Shown here piece after piece: positions 1 to 7,038 of a stretch of DNA of 11,945 bases; the stretch's first letter is position 1, and each line of letters starts with the position of its first letter. Below the pieces are notes generated by a model. That model did no database searches, was not told the DNA's origin, and worked only from the letters and a program-made list of their open reading frames with translations. The position numbers and the translations under genes were made by a program. The DNA lies in the NCBI GenBank assembly GCA_003484395.1, contig DNCV01000042.1:1-11945 (forward strand). The letters run 5' to 3'. This stretch comes from Dehalococcoidia bacterium (GTDB lineage: Bacteria > Chloroflexota > Dehalococcoidia > GIF9 > UBA5629).

Positions 1-939
1 ACCATTGAGTTGAAATGGGGGCAGGGAGCCAAATGTATCGGCGGTGAAATCAAGGTCGGCTCACTGGAGAGGGCGCTGGAGTTGCAGAAACGCGGTTATA
101 TCGTTACCCCGGATCCCTCTAATCCCGTTAACCAAGCTGCCTTTAAAGACGGCTCGTTGAAGGAGTTCGAGCGCCACAGCAGGCTCGGTTTCATCGACGA
201 ACAGGGATTCTACACAGAGGTTGAACGGCTGCGCAAGATCGGCTTCAAGAGGATTACGTTGAAGACCGGTGCGTATGGTTTGAGAGAGCTGGCTATGGCT
301 ATCAAATGGGGTTCGAAGGCGAAGATTGATTTGCTTACTATAGATGGCGCTTCCGGCGGTACTGGCATGAGCCCCTGGCGAATGATGGAGGAGTGGGGTA
401 TACCCAGTTTGTATCTCCATGCTGCCGCTTATGAGTTCTGCAAGAAGCTGGCCGATAAGGGAGTGAAGACTCCCGATATCGCTTTCGCCGGCGGTTTCAG
501 CAGCGAAGACGGCGTATTCAAGGCGCTGGCTATGGGTGCTCCTTTCTGCAAGGCGGTTTGTATGGGCCGTGCCTTGATGATTCCAGGCATGGTCGGAAAG
601 AACATCGCACAATGGATGAAAGACGGCAAACTGCCCAGCACCGTCAGTCAGTTCGGCACGACAACGGAAGAGATTTTTGTATGCTATGAGGATGTGAAGA
701 ACATCGTCGGACCGAACGAGATGAAGAATATCCCTCTTGGCGCTATAGGTATTTACAGCTACAGTGAAAAGATTAAAGTCGGTCTGCAGCAGTTGATGGC
801 CGGAGCCCGGTGCTTCAGCGTTCCCGCCATTTCACGGACCGATTTAATGTCCCTCACCGAAGAATGCGCCAAAGTGACGGGAATTCCATACCTCATGGAT
901 GCTTACAGAAACGAGGCGATGGCTATTCTGGAAAAGTGA
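1..939 (+). CDS. FMN-binding glutamate synthase family protein, C-terminal part (5' end outside the window)
   Basis: The reading frame is open from base 1 (codons for T-I-E-L-K-W-G-Q-G-A-K) to a TGA at 937-939, giving the last 312 residues of a protein whose family members are usually about 500 residues long. The start lies upstream, and the in-frame TTG at 10 is internal. The IELKWGQGAK segment, the GASGGTGMSP flavin/substrate loop, the AFAGGFSSEDG glycine-rich strand and the KALAMGAPF segment are typical of the TIM-barrel FMN domain of glutamate synthase. The family transfers ammonia from glutamine to 2-oxoglutarate. No glutaminase or NADPH domain is visible in this part. The cysteine cluster that binds [3Fe-4S] in classical GltB is absent after VCMGRALM; the sequence continues with PGMVGKNIAQW. 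The exact physiological reaction of these short stand-alone forms is uncertain. The next gene on the same strand lies beyond a strong hairpin. Confidence 0.85.
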   Translation, partial: TIELKWGQGAKCIGGEIKVGSLERALELQKRGYIVTPDPSNPVNQAAFKDGSLKEFERHSRLGFIDEQGFYTEVERLRKIGFKRITLKTGAYGLRELAMAIKWGSKAKIDLLTIDGASGGTGMSPWRMMEEWGIPSLYLHAAAYEFCKKLADKGVKTPDIAFAGGFSSEDGVFKALAMGAPFCKAVCMGRALMIPGMVGKNIAQWMKDGKLPSTVSQFGTTTEEIFVCYEDVKNIVGPNEMKNIPLGAIGIYSYSEKIKVGLQQLMAGARCFSVPAISRTDLMSLTEECAKVTGIPYLMDAYRNEAMAILEK

Positions 940-954
940 TAGCACAGAGAGGAG

Positions 955-1002
955 TACAGTAAAAAGGGGCGACGGTCACGACCGTCGCCCCTTTTTACTG
1001 TG
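955..1002. terminator. Long perfect palindrome with A/T-run flanks; probable bidirectional rho-independent terminator
   Basis: Bases 956-976 are the exact reverse complement of 981-1001 (21 bp), and C977/G980 could add one more pair, leaving a two-base centre. The core arm is GGGGCGACGGT, preceded by five A (961-965) and followed, after the matching arm, by five T (992-996). The hairpin starts 16 nt after the glutamate synthase stop. Because the A run becomes a T run on the other strand, it could stop transcription in both directions, including read-through from the minus-strand HD-GYP gene. Very GC-rich palindromes of this type are often scattered in many copies through a genome. That possibility is inferred here, not seen, because only one copy is in the window. 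Confidence 0.8.
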
Positions 1003-1033
1003 AAGATGATAATGATTGTCAAAGGAGGGTTTT

Positions 1034-1123
1034 ATGCCTTCGTTATCTGGATGCGCTATAATTCCGGCGGAGGAAACGCTATGGATTTACGAGAATTGTT
1101 GGGCTTTATGGGCGGTCTTTTGA
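1034..1123 (+). other. Possible 29-codon leader ORF overlapping the SemiSWEET start
   Basis: An ATG at 1034 follows a near-perfect ribosome binding site AAAGGAGG (1021-1028) with a spacing of about 5 nt. It opens 29 codons (beginning MPSLSGCAIIPAEE) that end at TGA 1121-1123, in a different frame from, and 43 nt inside, the SemiSWEET gene. The SD is as strong as the one used for the SemiSWEET start itself. Translation could influence the downstream start, or the SD match could be chance. The peptide resembles nothing I recognise. Confidence 0.2.
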
Positions 1124-1338
1124 CCAATGTCGGCTTTGTTCCCCAGATATGGAGATTGCTCAAACTCAAGAGCGCTCATGAGGTCAGCTTGCCGTTCATC
1201 AGCCTTTTCATTATGGGAATAAGCTGCTGGCTTGCGTATGGTATCGTCTTCGGTTTATTTTCCATTATTGTCTGGAATGGCGTTGCTATCATTCTTGGCA
1301 GCCTGATGCTCTATGCGAAGCTGAAATACGGGAGATAG
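1081..1338 (+). CDS. SemiSWEET-type sugar transporter (PQ-loop/MtN3 repeat), 85 aa
   Basis: A hydrophobic 85-residue protein with three predicted membrane helices (about residues 7-26, 36-56 and 60-79), the size of a single PQ-loop/MtN3 triple-helix repeat. The PQ motif is at P21-Q22 in GFVPQIWRLLK, followed by the SAHEVSLPF segment common to SemiSWEETs. W50 in helix 2 and N66 in helix 3 match the tryptophan and asparagine that line the sugar pocket of characterised homologues. Family members dimerise and let mono- or disaccharides diffuse across the cytoplasmic membrane; the substrate here is unknown. I chose the ATG at 1081 because GGAGG (1069-1073) lies 7 nt upstream and the protein then has normal family length. 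In-frame starts at 1000, 1006, 1012 and 1051 would add a non-homologous leader and begin near the terminator. The gene converges on the HD-GYP gene, with 2 bp between stop codons. Confidence 0.85.
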   Translation: MDLRELLGFMGGLLTNVGFVPQIWRLLKLKSAHEVSLPFISLFIMGISCWLAYGIVFGLFSIIVWNGVAIILGSLMLYAKLKYGR

Positions 1339-1340
1339 AA

Positions 1341-4300
1341 TCAGAACATCGAAAAGACGAATCCTTTCTGCCGGCATAATTTTAAACAGATATCGACAGC
1401 AGCAGAATCATATAAGACGCCGCGATTGTTTTCTATTTCCTCAAGCGCTTTTTCAATGCCCAGAGCCGGGCGATAAGGCCTATCCGACGCGATAGCTTCA
1501 ACAACGTCTGCTACTGCCAGTATACGCGCTTCCAATAAAATACTATCGCCTTTTAATCCGTTCGGGTAGCCCGACCCGTCCAGTCGTTCATGGTGCTGCA
1601 GAATGATTTCAGCAATAGGCCATTGGAAATCTATCTGTTTGACTATATCGTGGCCTACCCTCGGATGGTTTTTCACAAGTTCCATTTCAGCGTCAGACAA
1701 CCTGCCTGGCTTGGTTAATATTTCCGCCGGCACATATGCTTTTCCTATATCGTGAAGTATGCTCGCAATATTGAGCGCTTCAATATGCGATTGAGCAAGC
1801 TGCATCTCATAAGCAATTGCGTTGGCAAGCTGGGTTACCCGCCGCTGGTGCCCGACGGTATAGGGATCTCTGATCTCACTCATCTTGGATATCGTTTGAA
1901 CGGTATTGGTTAATGCCTTTTTCTGTTTATCGAGTATCTCTTTGATCTCGATTTCAGCTTTCTTACGGTAGCTGATATCTTCGATGAATGCCTCAAAATG
2001 ATGTATGCGTCCACTTCTCTCATCGTAAACAATGCGGGCGCTTTCTTGCACCCATATCTTGCTTTCGTCTTTACAGTATAGCTCAGCTTCGAATGCCTTC
2101 AGAACGCCCTGGGATCTGAGCAGGCGAACAAATTTTTGCCATCTCTGCTGGTCAACCATGAGACGTTCTCCGACATTTTTCACCCTGGAGATCATTTCTC
2201 TCGGAGATTCATAGCCCAGCATTCGTGCTAGCGCGGCATTTACCATCAAAATACGGCCTTTGGCTGTCATCTGAATGATACCTTCTACCGCCTGCTCGAC
2301 GATGTCTTCATAACGTCTCTCGGCATGGTAGAACTGTTCTTCCGTCTTCCTCAGCGTGGTGATGTCGATCAGCGATACGATATATTGCGTTGTCTCGGGG
2401 ACTATGGCTACACATCCGAATACATATTTGGTGTTGCCCTGCTTGTCAAAGATTCTTAATTCGAAATTAAGAGGAGCGGACTCCGCTGTGAGAGATCGAA
2501 GCCGGTTGTTTCCCAGCGCTGCTTCAAGGTCACCGGGGTGGATATACGTAATCCACCGTTTGTTGCCCTCGATTTCTCCTCTGGAGTAGCCGAATATCTT
2601 TTCGGTTTCGGTATTGGCCAGCATAACCGTGGCGTCGCGTTCGATGACTATCAGCGCCGTCCCTGTGGATTCAAATAACGTTCGATATTTCTCTTCCGCC
2701 TGTTTGAGAGCATCTTCAGCCAGTTTGCGGGTTGTGATATCTTCAAATGTTACTGCGAAATATCCCTTCTCCAAGCTGTAAGCGGAAACAGCGAACCATT
2801 TCTGTATGGGCTCCGAATATGCTTCGAATTGTTCACTCCGGCCGGTTAATGCGACACGGCCGTAGGCGCTGATCCAGTCGAAACCGGCCGTACGGATATC
2901 CGGAATTGCTTCGGTTACCCGTTTACCGACCACATCCTGTCTTTTCAATCCTGTCATCCGTTCGAACGCGTCGTTTATTTCAAGGAAAACGTAATCGACT
3001 GCATTGCCGCTGTCATCAGTGATAATCTGATGATATGCGAATCCGTCGAGCATCTCATTGAATAGTGACCGGTATCTCTGCTCGCTTTGCTGCAGTTTGG
3101 CTTCAGCGGCCTTGCGTTCGGATATATCACGATATACGATAAGAATATGATCTTCATCGTCAAGACGAAGAGTGCGCGCATGAGCTTCGACAGGCAGCGA
3201 ACCCCCGTTCTTGTGCAGGTATGCTGTTTCAAATGTCAGCGCATCTTTCTCTTTTAGTTCATTCATTTGCGTGTCGAGGAAAGCAGCGTATTCGGGAGCG
3301 ATGTCCTGCAGGATATTCATTTGCATAAACTCTTCACGTGTGTAGCCACGGGAAATCAATGTCGCTTCATTGGCATAGAGGATGTTTCCGCCAAAATCGG
3401 TAAGTACGATCCAATCGGTAGCATTATCGAGCAGCAAAGCTCGCAAACCGAGATCATATTCATGCTGTTTTTGCTCCGTAATATCTTCGCCTGAACTGAG
3501 CAAGCCTATGATATTTCCCTGATCGTCTTTTATTATGGACGGGTACCAGCGGATCGTTCTCCTGTCACCATTTTTCGTTGAGATTATGCTCTCGACCGAC
3601 TGAGGCAGGGGCTCTCCACTCATCCACTTTCTGTTTAACTCCCACGATTCTTCCCGTTTATCAGGAACGACGAGCATATCGGCATATTTTTGTCCGATAA
3701 ACTCTGGTTCGGTGTAGCCGAACATTTTGCAGCCCTGTTTATTGACCAGCTTCATGGTACCGTCGACATCACGGACGACGATCGCCACGCTGGCGATATC
3801 GAGATACCGCTGCGCCCTGTCTCTTTCCGCTCGCAGCTCGTTTTCTTTCAGTTCAAGTTCTTTCTGTGCGGCTACACGTTCGGATATATCCTCCATGAAA
3901 CCGTCGATCCGTACTATCTCGCCTGTTTCGTTGAGGGCAGGATTTGCCCGATCTCTTATCCATTTGATATCGCCGGTCTTTGTTATAATGCGGTATTCGA
4001 TGTCCAGCGGGGTCTTGTTCGTCCTGTGTTCAGCAATCTTCTCCCAGACGGCTTTTTGATCGTCGGCATGCACCATCTTCGACCATAGCGCAGGGTCATC
4101 AAGCAATTCCTTGACGGAATAACCCGTCAACTCCTCCGCTTTAGCCGAAAGGAATATATCTGATGAAAGCTCATCGGGAAGTGCGGAATAAACGACAGTC
4201 GGCATGTTCTCGGTGACGCAGCGGTATTTCTCCTCGCTGTCGTGCAATCGATCCATTGCCAGCTTCTTTTCGGTAATATCGGTCATCGTGCCGATTACCC

Positions 4301-6164
4301 GCTGCGGCAGGCCTTCCTGTGTCCGTTCAATAACACGGCTGCGATTCAGTACCCATTTCCAGTCGCCGCTTTCTGTTCGGAAGCGATGTTCCCGGATAAA
4401 TGGTGCTGTCAGGCCGTCTAAGTGGTCGTAGAGAGCGGAGAGGACGGCAGTGCGTTCGTCAGGATGCAGCCCCGATTCCCAGAATTCGTATGTATCCGGC
4501 ATTGATTGAACGTCGAAACCCAGCAACTCTGCCCATCTCGGGCTGTATGATATATGTCCGGTGGGTACATCCCAGTCCCACATCCCGTCTCCGGCGATAT
4601 CCATGGCAGATCGCAGCTTCTCTTCGTTTTGTCGCAGTGACTTTATCTGATTTACTTTCTCGGTGGTATCGATAAATGTTGCTGCACAATGTCCCTTTTC
4701 CGGGCTTGTCAACATTATCTCAAGATGCTTGCTGAGAACGGGTGAGTAGAAAGTATCCAACTGTATAGGCTCTGCATTGGTTGCTACTTTATGTAATGAT
4801 TCAAGAAGCTGTAGCATGTCGGCAAGCTTCGGAATTTGTCGCGCTGTCATTCCTACAGCTTCAGTCGCTTTTAGTCCGAGTACATGTTCTGCGGCAGCAT
4901 TGATTTCGATGATACGGAAATCAACAGGTTTACCGGCATAGTCATAAATCAGCTCCAGGAGAACAGCACCGTTCAACATCTGCCCGAAGATAGCTTTGTA
5001 GTGTTGTCCATCCGCTTTTTGTGAGGCAGGTTGGACTGATGTCTCTGCTGCTGACTTCTGAATTGAGATTTCAGTGACGAACGTCCAGTGGTAAAGAACG
5101 TTGTCTTCTTTGTCTAGAACCTGCTGCAATGACAAATCAACGGGGATTAAGGAACCATCTTTTCGCATAAACTCTTTTTGATAATGCTGAGTTGATCCGA
5201 TTTGGCGGAGTTTTTCCGCCATCAGCATATCCATGCCGCGCCATCGTTCAGGTGTCAGCTCAGCGTAACTACGGGTTCGCAATTCCTCATTACTGTATCC
5301 CAGCAAATTGCCGAATGCCTGATTCCATGTCATCAGTTTATCATTGGGGTAAAAGGCAACGAATGGCTGCTCGGAACGATCGAACACATCGTTAAGGAAT
5401 CCCAACCACTGTTCAATAGAATCTTCCCTGACAATCGTTTCCAGCATTCGCTGGACATTTCTTCCTGGATCCTTATGCAGCAATATTTCATCCGGCGGGA
5501 CATAATAACGATTCTGATAAACATGCCCGTTATAAATAAGCAGAGGGTGGGTAGTGATCAAATCTTTAATAATGGCAGCGTCGAATTGTGCTCTTGCGTA
5601 CTGGCAGAGGATGATGCACGAGTATTGTGGGAGGAAATCACGGTTAAGTTTGGACTCATAATCAATGATTTTCTCGGATCCCGTGTATCCATGAACTGCC
5701 CAGCTCATTTCACTGGTGACGCGGATGCCCGAGTGACCGTCGAGTATCGCCTTTTGTGTTTCGTTGATCAGCTTGGTGATAACGCGGTCAGGTTCAAAGA
5801 TGCCTTCCTGTGTATATAACTCGGCTTCCTCGAGAAATACGAGCAGATTCGACTTCTCGGCCTGTTCGACATTAATGCCGGCGTCTGACAGATAGTTTTT
5901 GATCTGTTCAGGTGTATGAATATCATGTATGTAAAAACACCGTTCACCCCGTTCCAGTCCGGCTGCGATAAATTCGACGATTGTTTTTCGCCATTCGTCC
6001 GGTGACTCATAGAGAAAACATATATGATCATGAAGTTTAAAGCTGGCAATACCTTCATCGATTGATGACATCGGGTCTACGGCCAGGGGGCCGTTATTTC
6101 GGGCAATATTCCACGATCTCGCAGTCCGATCTTTGTCAGAGTTCCCGAAACGCTTTATTTCCAT
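1341..6164 (-). CDS. MEDS domain / multi-PAS / HD-GYP sensor phosphodiesterase, about 1,607 aa
   Basis: A giant cytoplasmic signalling protein with no evident membrane segment or signal peptide. Numbered from the ATG at 6164, it has an N-terminal MEDS (DcmR-type sensory) domain at about 40-225 (LHDHICFLYESPDEWRKTI). About nine PAS/PAC units follow, at roughly 255-370, 388-505, 515-632, 640-763, 783-898, 905-1017, 1025-1147, 1158-1271 and 1282-1402, mostly ending in a D-I-(T/S)-E/R linker. A C-terminal HD-GYP domain spans about 1407-1600. HD-GYP residues are intact: H1439, HDIGK at 1471-1475, H1500, H1505, HHERLDGSGYP at 1524-1534 and D1553, so an active c-di-GMP phosphodiesterase is likely. 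No GGDEF or kinase domain is present. No candidate start has a clear Shine-Dalgarno. ATG 6164 is preferred over an upstream TTG at 6218 (18 residues more); ATG 6071, just before the MEDS domain, is also possible. Ligands of the PAS units are unknown. Confidence 0.9.
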   Translation of the reverse strand: MEIKRFGNSDKDRTARSWNIARNNGPLAVDPMSSIDEGIASFKLHDHICFLYESPDEWRKTIVEFIAAGLERGERCFYIHDIHTPEQIKNYLSDAGINVEQAEKSNLLVFLEEAELYTQEGIFEPDRVITKLINETQKAILDGHSGIRVTSEMSWAVHGYTGSEKIIDYESKLNRDFLPQYSCIILCQYARAQFDAAIIKDLITTHPLLIYNGHVYQNRYYVPPDEILLHKDPGRNVQRMLETIVREDSIEQWLGFLNDVFDRSEQPFVAFYPNDKLMTWNQAFGNLLGYSNEELRTRSYAELTPERWRGMDMLMAEKLRQIGSTQHYQKEFMRKDGSLIPVDLSLQQVLDKEDNVLYHWTFVTEISIQKSAAETSVQPASQKADGQHYKAIFGQMLNGAVLLELIYDYAGKPVDFRIIEINAAAEHVLGLKATEAVGMTARQIPKLADMLQLLESLHKVATNAEPIQLDTFYSPVLSKHLEIMLTSPEKGHCAATFIDTTEKVNQIKSLRQNEEKLRSAMDIAGDGMWDWDVPTGHISYSPRWAELLGFDVQSMPDTYEFWESGLHPDERTAVLSALYDHLDGLTAPFIREHRFRTESGDWKWVLNRSRVIERTQEGLPQRVIGTMTDITEKKLAMDRLHDSEEKYRCVTENMPTVVYSALPDELSSDIFLSAKAEELTGYSVKELLDDPALWSKMVHADDQKAVWEKIAEHRTNKTPLDIEYRIITKTGDIKWIRDRANPALNETGEIVRIDGFMEDISERVAAQKELELKENELRAERDRAQRYLDIASVAIVVRDVDGTMKLVNKQGCKMFGYTEPEFIGQKYADMLVVPDKREESWELNRKWMSGEPLPQSVESIISTKNGDRRTIRWYPSIIKDDQGNIIGLLSSGEDITEQKQHEYDLGLRALLLDNATDWIVLTDFGGNILYANEATLISRGYTREEFMQMNILQDIAPEYAAFLDTQMNELKEKDALTFETAYLHKNGGSLPVEAHARTLRLDDEDHILIVYRDISERKAAEAKLQQSEQRYRSLFNEMLDGFAYHQIITDDSGNAVDYVFLEINDAFERMTGLKRQDVVGKRVTEAIPDIRTAGFDWISAYGRVALTGRSEQFEAYSEPIQKWFAVSAYSLEKGYFAVTFEDITTRKLAEDALKQAEEKYRTLFESTGTALIVIERDATVMLANTETEKIFGYSRGEIEGNKRWITYIHPGDLEAALGNNRLRSLTAESAPLNFELRIFDKQGNTKYVFGCVAIVPETTQYIVSLIDITTLRKTEEQFYHAERRYEDIVEQAVEGIIQMTAKGRILMVNAALARMLGYESPREMISRVKNVGERLMVDQQRWQKFVRLLRSQGVLKAFEAELYCKDESKIWVQESARIVYDERSGRIHHFEAFIEDISYRKKAEIEIKEILDKQKKALTNTVQTISKMSEIRDPYTVGHQRRVTQLANAIAYEMQLAQSHIEALNIASILHDIGKAYVPAEILTKPGRLSDAEMELVKNHPRVGHDIVKQIDFQWPIAEIILQHHERLDGSGYPNGLKGDSILLEARILAVADVVEAIASDRPYRPALGIEKALEEIENNRGVLYDSAAVDICLKLCRQKGFVFSMF

Positions 6165-6209
6165 AACGATGTCAGTGTTATTCTGTTTTTGCCGCACATC
6201 CGGGTGTGG

Positions 6210-6225
6210 GTAGTACAATTACTAC
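6210..6225. repeat. Small inverted repeat in the HD-GYP leader
   Basis: GTAGTA (6210-6215) and TACTAC (6220-6225) form 6-bp arms around CAAT. The repeat lies between the predicted HD-GYP transcription start (about 6246) and the ATG at 6164, and it overlaps the alternative TTG start at 6218. It could form a weak RNA hairpin in the leader; the function is unknown. Confidence 0.3.
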
Positions 6226-6252
6226 GGATCAGCGACAAATTCTTACTCGTTT

Positions 6253-6281
6253 AGTTTATGATGGTATATACCGCTTGTCAA
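6253..6281 (-). promoter_or_regulatory. Predicted sigma70-type promoter of the HD-GYP gene
   Basis: On the minus strand, a perfect -35 hexamer TTGACA (6281-6276) is followed by a 17-bp spacer and TAAACT (6258-6253, 4 of 6 to consensus). Transcription would start near 6246, giving a leader of about 82 nt to the ATG at 6164. The spacer contains a perfect 10-bp palindrome, GGTATATACC (6263-6272), a possible operator in a position where a bound protein would block RNA polymerase. Confidence 0.6.
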
Positions 6282-6291
6282 CTGGTTGAGA

Positions 6292-6321
6292 ACAAATTAT
6301 GGTAACACAAATTATGGTAAC
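6292..6321. repeat. Perfect tandem 15-bp direct repeat between divergent promoters
   Basis: The unit ACAAATTATGGTAAC occurs twice without a gap, at 6292-6306 and 6307-6321. It fills nearly all of the space between the -35 of the minus-strand HD-GYP promoter (ends 6281) and the -35 of the plus-strand DUF4870 promoter (starts 6325). The position suggests a binding site for a regulator acting on both genes. A recent slippage duplication is the alternative. Confidence 0.75.
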
Positions 6322-6324
6322 CTA

Positions 6325-6353
6325 TTGACAGCCACGCTGACCTGTCGTATTCT
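6325..6353 (+). promoter_or_regulatory. Predicted sigma70-type promoter of the DUF4870 gene
   Basis: A perfect -35 TTGACA (6325-6330), a spacer of exactly 17 bp and TATTCT (6348-6353, 4 of 6 to consensus) precede the DUF4870 gene. Transcription would start near 6360, giving a leader of about 25 nt that includes the Shine-Dalgarno AAGGAGG (6371-6377). The tandem 15-bp repeat ends 3 bp before the -35. Confidence 0.65.
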
Positions 6354-6384
6354 AAGATCACTTGATTTGTAAGGAGGCAGGTAA

Positions 6385-6708
6385 ATGGCAAAAACATCGA
6401 CGGGACTGGAAGAAAATATCGCAGGCTTGTTAAGTTATGTCTTAGGCTGGATAACGGGGCTGGTTTTCTATTTGATCGAGAAAGAAAACAAATTTGTTCG
6501 TTTTCATGCAATGCAGTCAATTATTGTGTTCGGCTCATTGACTGTAGCCAGTTTCATCCTGTCATTTATTCCTATTATCGGCTGGATTATCAGTTGGTTG
6601 CTTTCAATTTTGGCGCTTATCCTCTGGATTATTCTTATGATTAAGGCATATCAGGGGCAGAAGTATAAGCTTCCGTGGGCGGGCGATCTGGCTGAGAAAT
6701 ATGCTTAG
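6385..6708 (+). CDS. DUF4870 / UPF0132 family small membrane protein, 107 aa
   Basis: A 107-residue integral membrane protein with three hydrophobic segments at about residues 12-31, 44-62 and 65-87. The conserved family core is visible: STGLEENIAGLLSYVLGWITG, then EKENKFVRFHAMQS between helices 1 and 2. The tail, KAYQGQKYKLPWAGDLAEKY, is also usual. This family (DUF4870, UPF0132, distantly Tic20-like) is widespread in bacteria and archaea but has no established function, so none is assigned. The ATG at 6385 is well supported by AAGGAGG ending 7 nt upstream and by a good promoter. The gene appears to be monocistronic, with a terminator at 6741-6784, and it is transcribed divergently from the HD-GYP gene. 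Confidence 0.88.
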   Translation: MAKTSTGLEENIAGLLSYVLGWITGLVFYLIEKENKFVRFHAMQSIIVFGSLTVASFILSFIPIIGWIISWLLSILALILWIILMIKAYQGQKYKLPWAGDLAEKYA

Positions 6709-6740
6709 AAGCTGGTAACAGCTTTACAATGACGTTCATT

Positions 6741-6784
6741 AATCGTGGTAACTGGATTTTGTTATCCATTTACCACGATTTTTT
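6741..6784 (+). terminator. Rho-independent terminator of the DUF4870 gene
   Basis: The arms AATCGTGGTAA (6741-6751) and TTACCACGATT (6770-6780) are perfect 11-bp complements. Inside them, after one C/T mismatch, TGGAT (6753-6757) pairs with ATCCA (6764-6768), leaving a six-base loop. Six T follow (6779-6784). It terminates plus-strand transcription from 6385-6708. The other strand has no T run after the hairpin, so it is a weaker candidate for stopping the converging minus-strand operon. Confidence 0.85.
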
Positions 6785-6816
6785 GTTATATAAACTGTAA
6801 ATCCATACGGTAACGA

Positions 6817-7038
6817 TTACGTTTCTTTGATCTCCACGATTTTATTTCGGTTGGTAAGGCCGATTTTAATTGAAATAGCGCTTCTGGGAATGTTGAAATA
6901 GGCGGCGAGGAGCTTGATAACAGCATCGTTTGCCTTTCCTTCTTTGGCAACTGCCCTGACTTTTACCAAATAGAGAGCACCCTGTTGCATTACTTCTTCA
7001 GTTTTTGCGTGAGGTGTCACTTTTACTGTGATCTTCAT
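6817..7038 (-). CDS. DUF167 / YggU (UPF0235) family protein, 73 aa
   Basis: A 73-residue protein matching the compact DUF167 (YggU) fold. It starts MKITVKVTPHAKTEEV, continues with the characteristic VRAVAKEGKANDAVIKLLA segment (usually written as PPxxGKAN), and ends with a SAISIKIGLTNRNKIVEI strand. The family is very common, often about 75-100 residues long, and its molecular role is not established. The ATG at 7036-7038 shares its A with the TAA stop of the preceding mtaB gene (TAATG), so the two are one operon and probably translationally coupled. A GAGGAG lies about 10 nt upstream, inside the end of mtaB. No separate promoter is evident, and I see no clear terminator for the operon after 6817. 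Confidence 0.88.
   Translation of the reverse strand: MKITVKVTPHAKTEEVMQQGALYLVKVRAVAKEGKANDAVIKLLAAYFNIPRSAISIKIGLTNRNKIVEIKET

Noticed and set aside
61..612. A 183-codon minus-strand open frame over the glutamate synthase gene
   Set aside because: Antisense shadow of a conserved enzyme; no domain or ribosome site supports it.
1057..1062. Perfect TATAAT as a SemiSWEET promoter -10
   Set aside because: No -35 at usable spacing, and the start would fall inside the Shine-Dalgarno at about 1069, leaving no usable leader.
5202..5819. A 205-codon open frame on the plus strand
   Set aside because: It lies wholly antisense to the MEDS and first PAS region of the HD-GYP gene, shows no recognisable domain and has no convincing ribosome site; the opposite strand explains the region fully.
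6165..6218. TTG at 6218 as the HD-GYP start
   Set aside because: It would add 18 residues with no family match and has no Shine-Dalgarno; it cannot be excluded, but ATG 6164 is preferred.
6292..6321. Start of a CRISPR or iteron array
   Set aside because: Only two units with no spacer, and no cas or replication genes nearby; a promoter-associated repeat is simpler.
6292..6321. A second GlnR-like box, because of two GGTAAC sequences
   Set aside because: The GTAAC cores are 15 bp apart rather than 11, so they do not fit the half-site phasing seen before amtB.
6709..6724. Small hairpin AAGCTG-GTAA-CAGCTT as the DUF4870 terminator
   Set aside because: Only a 6-bp stem and no following T run; the hairpin at 6741-6784 is much better.
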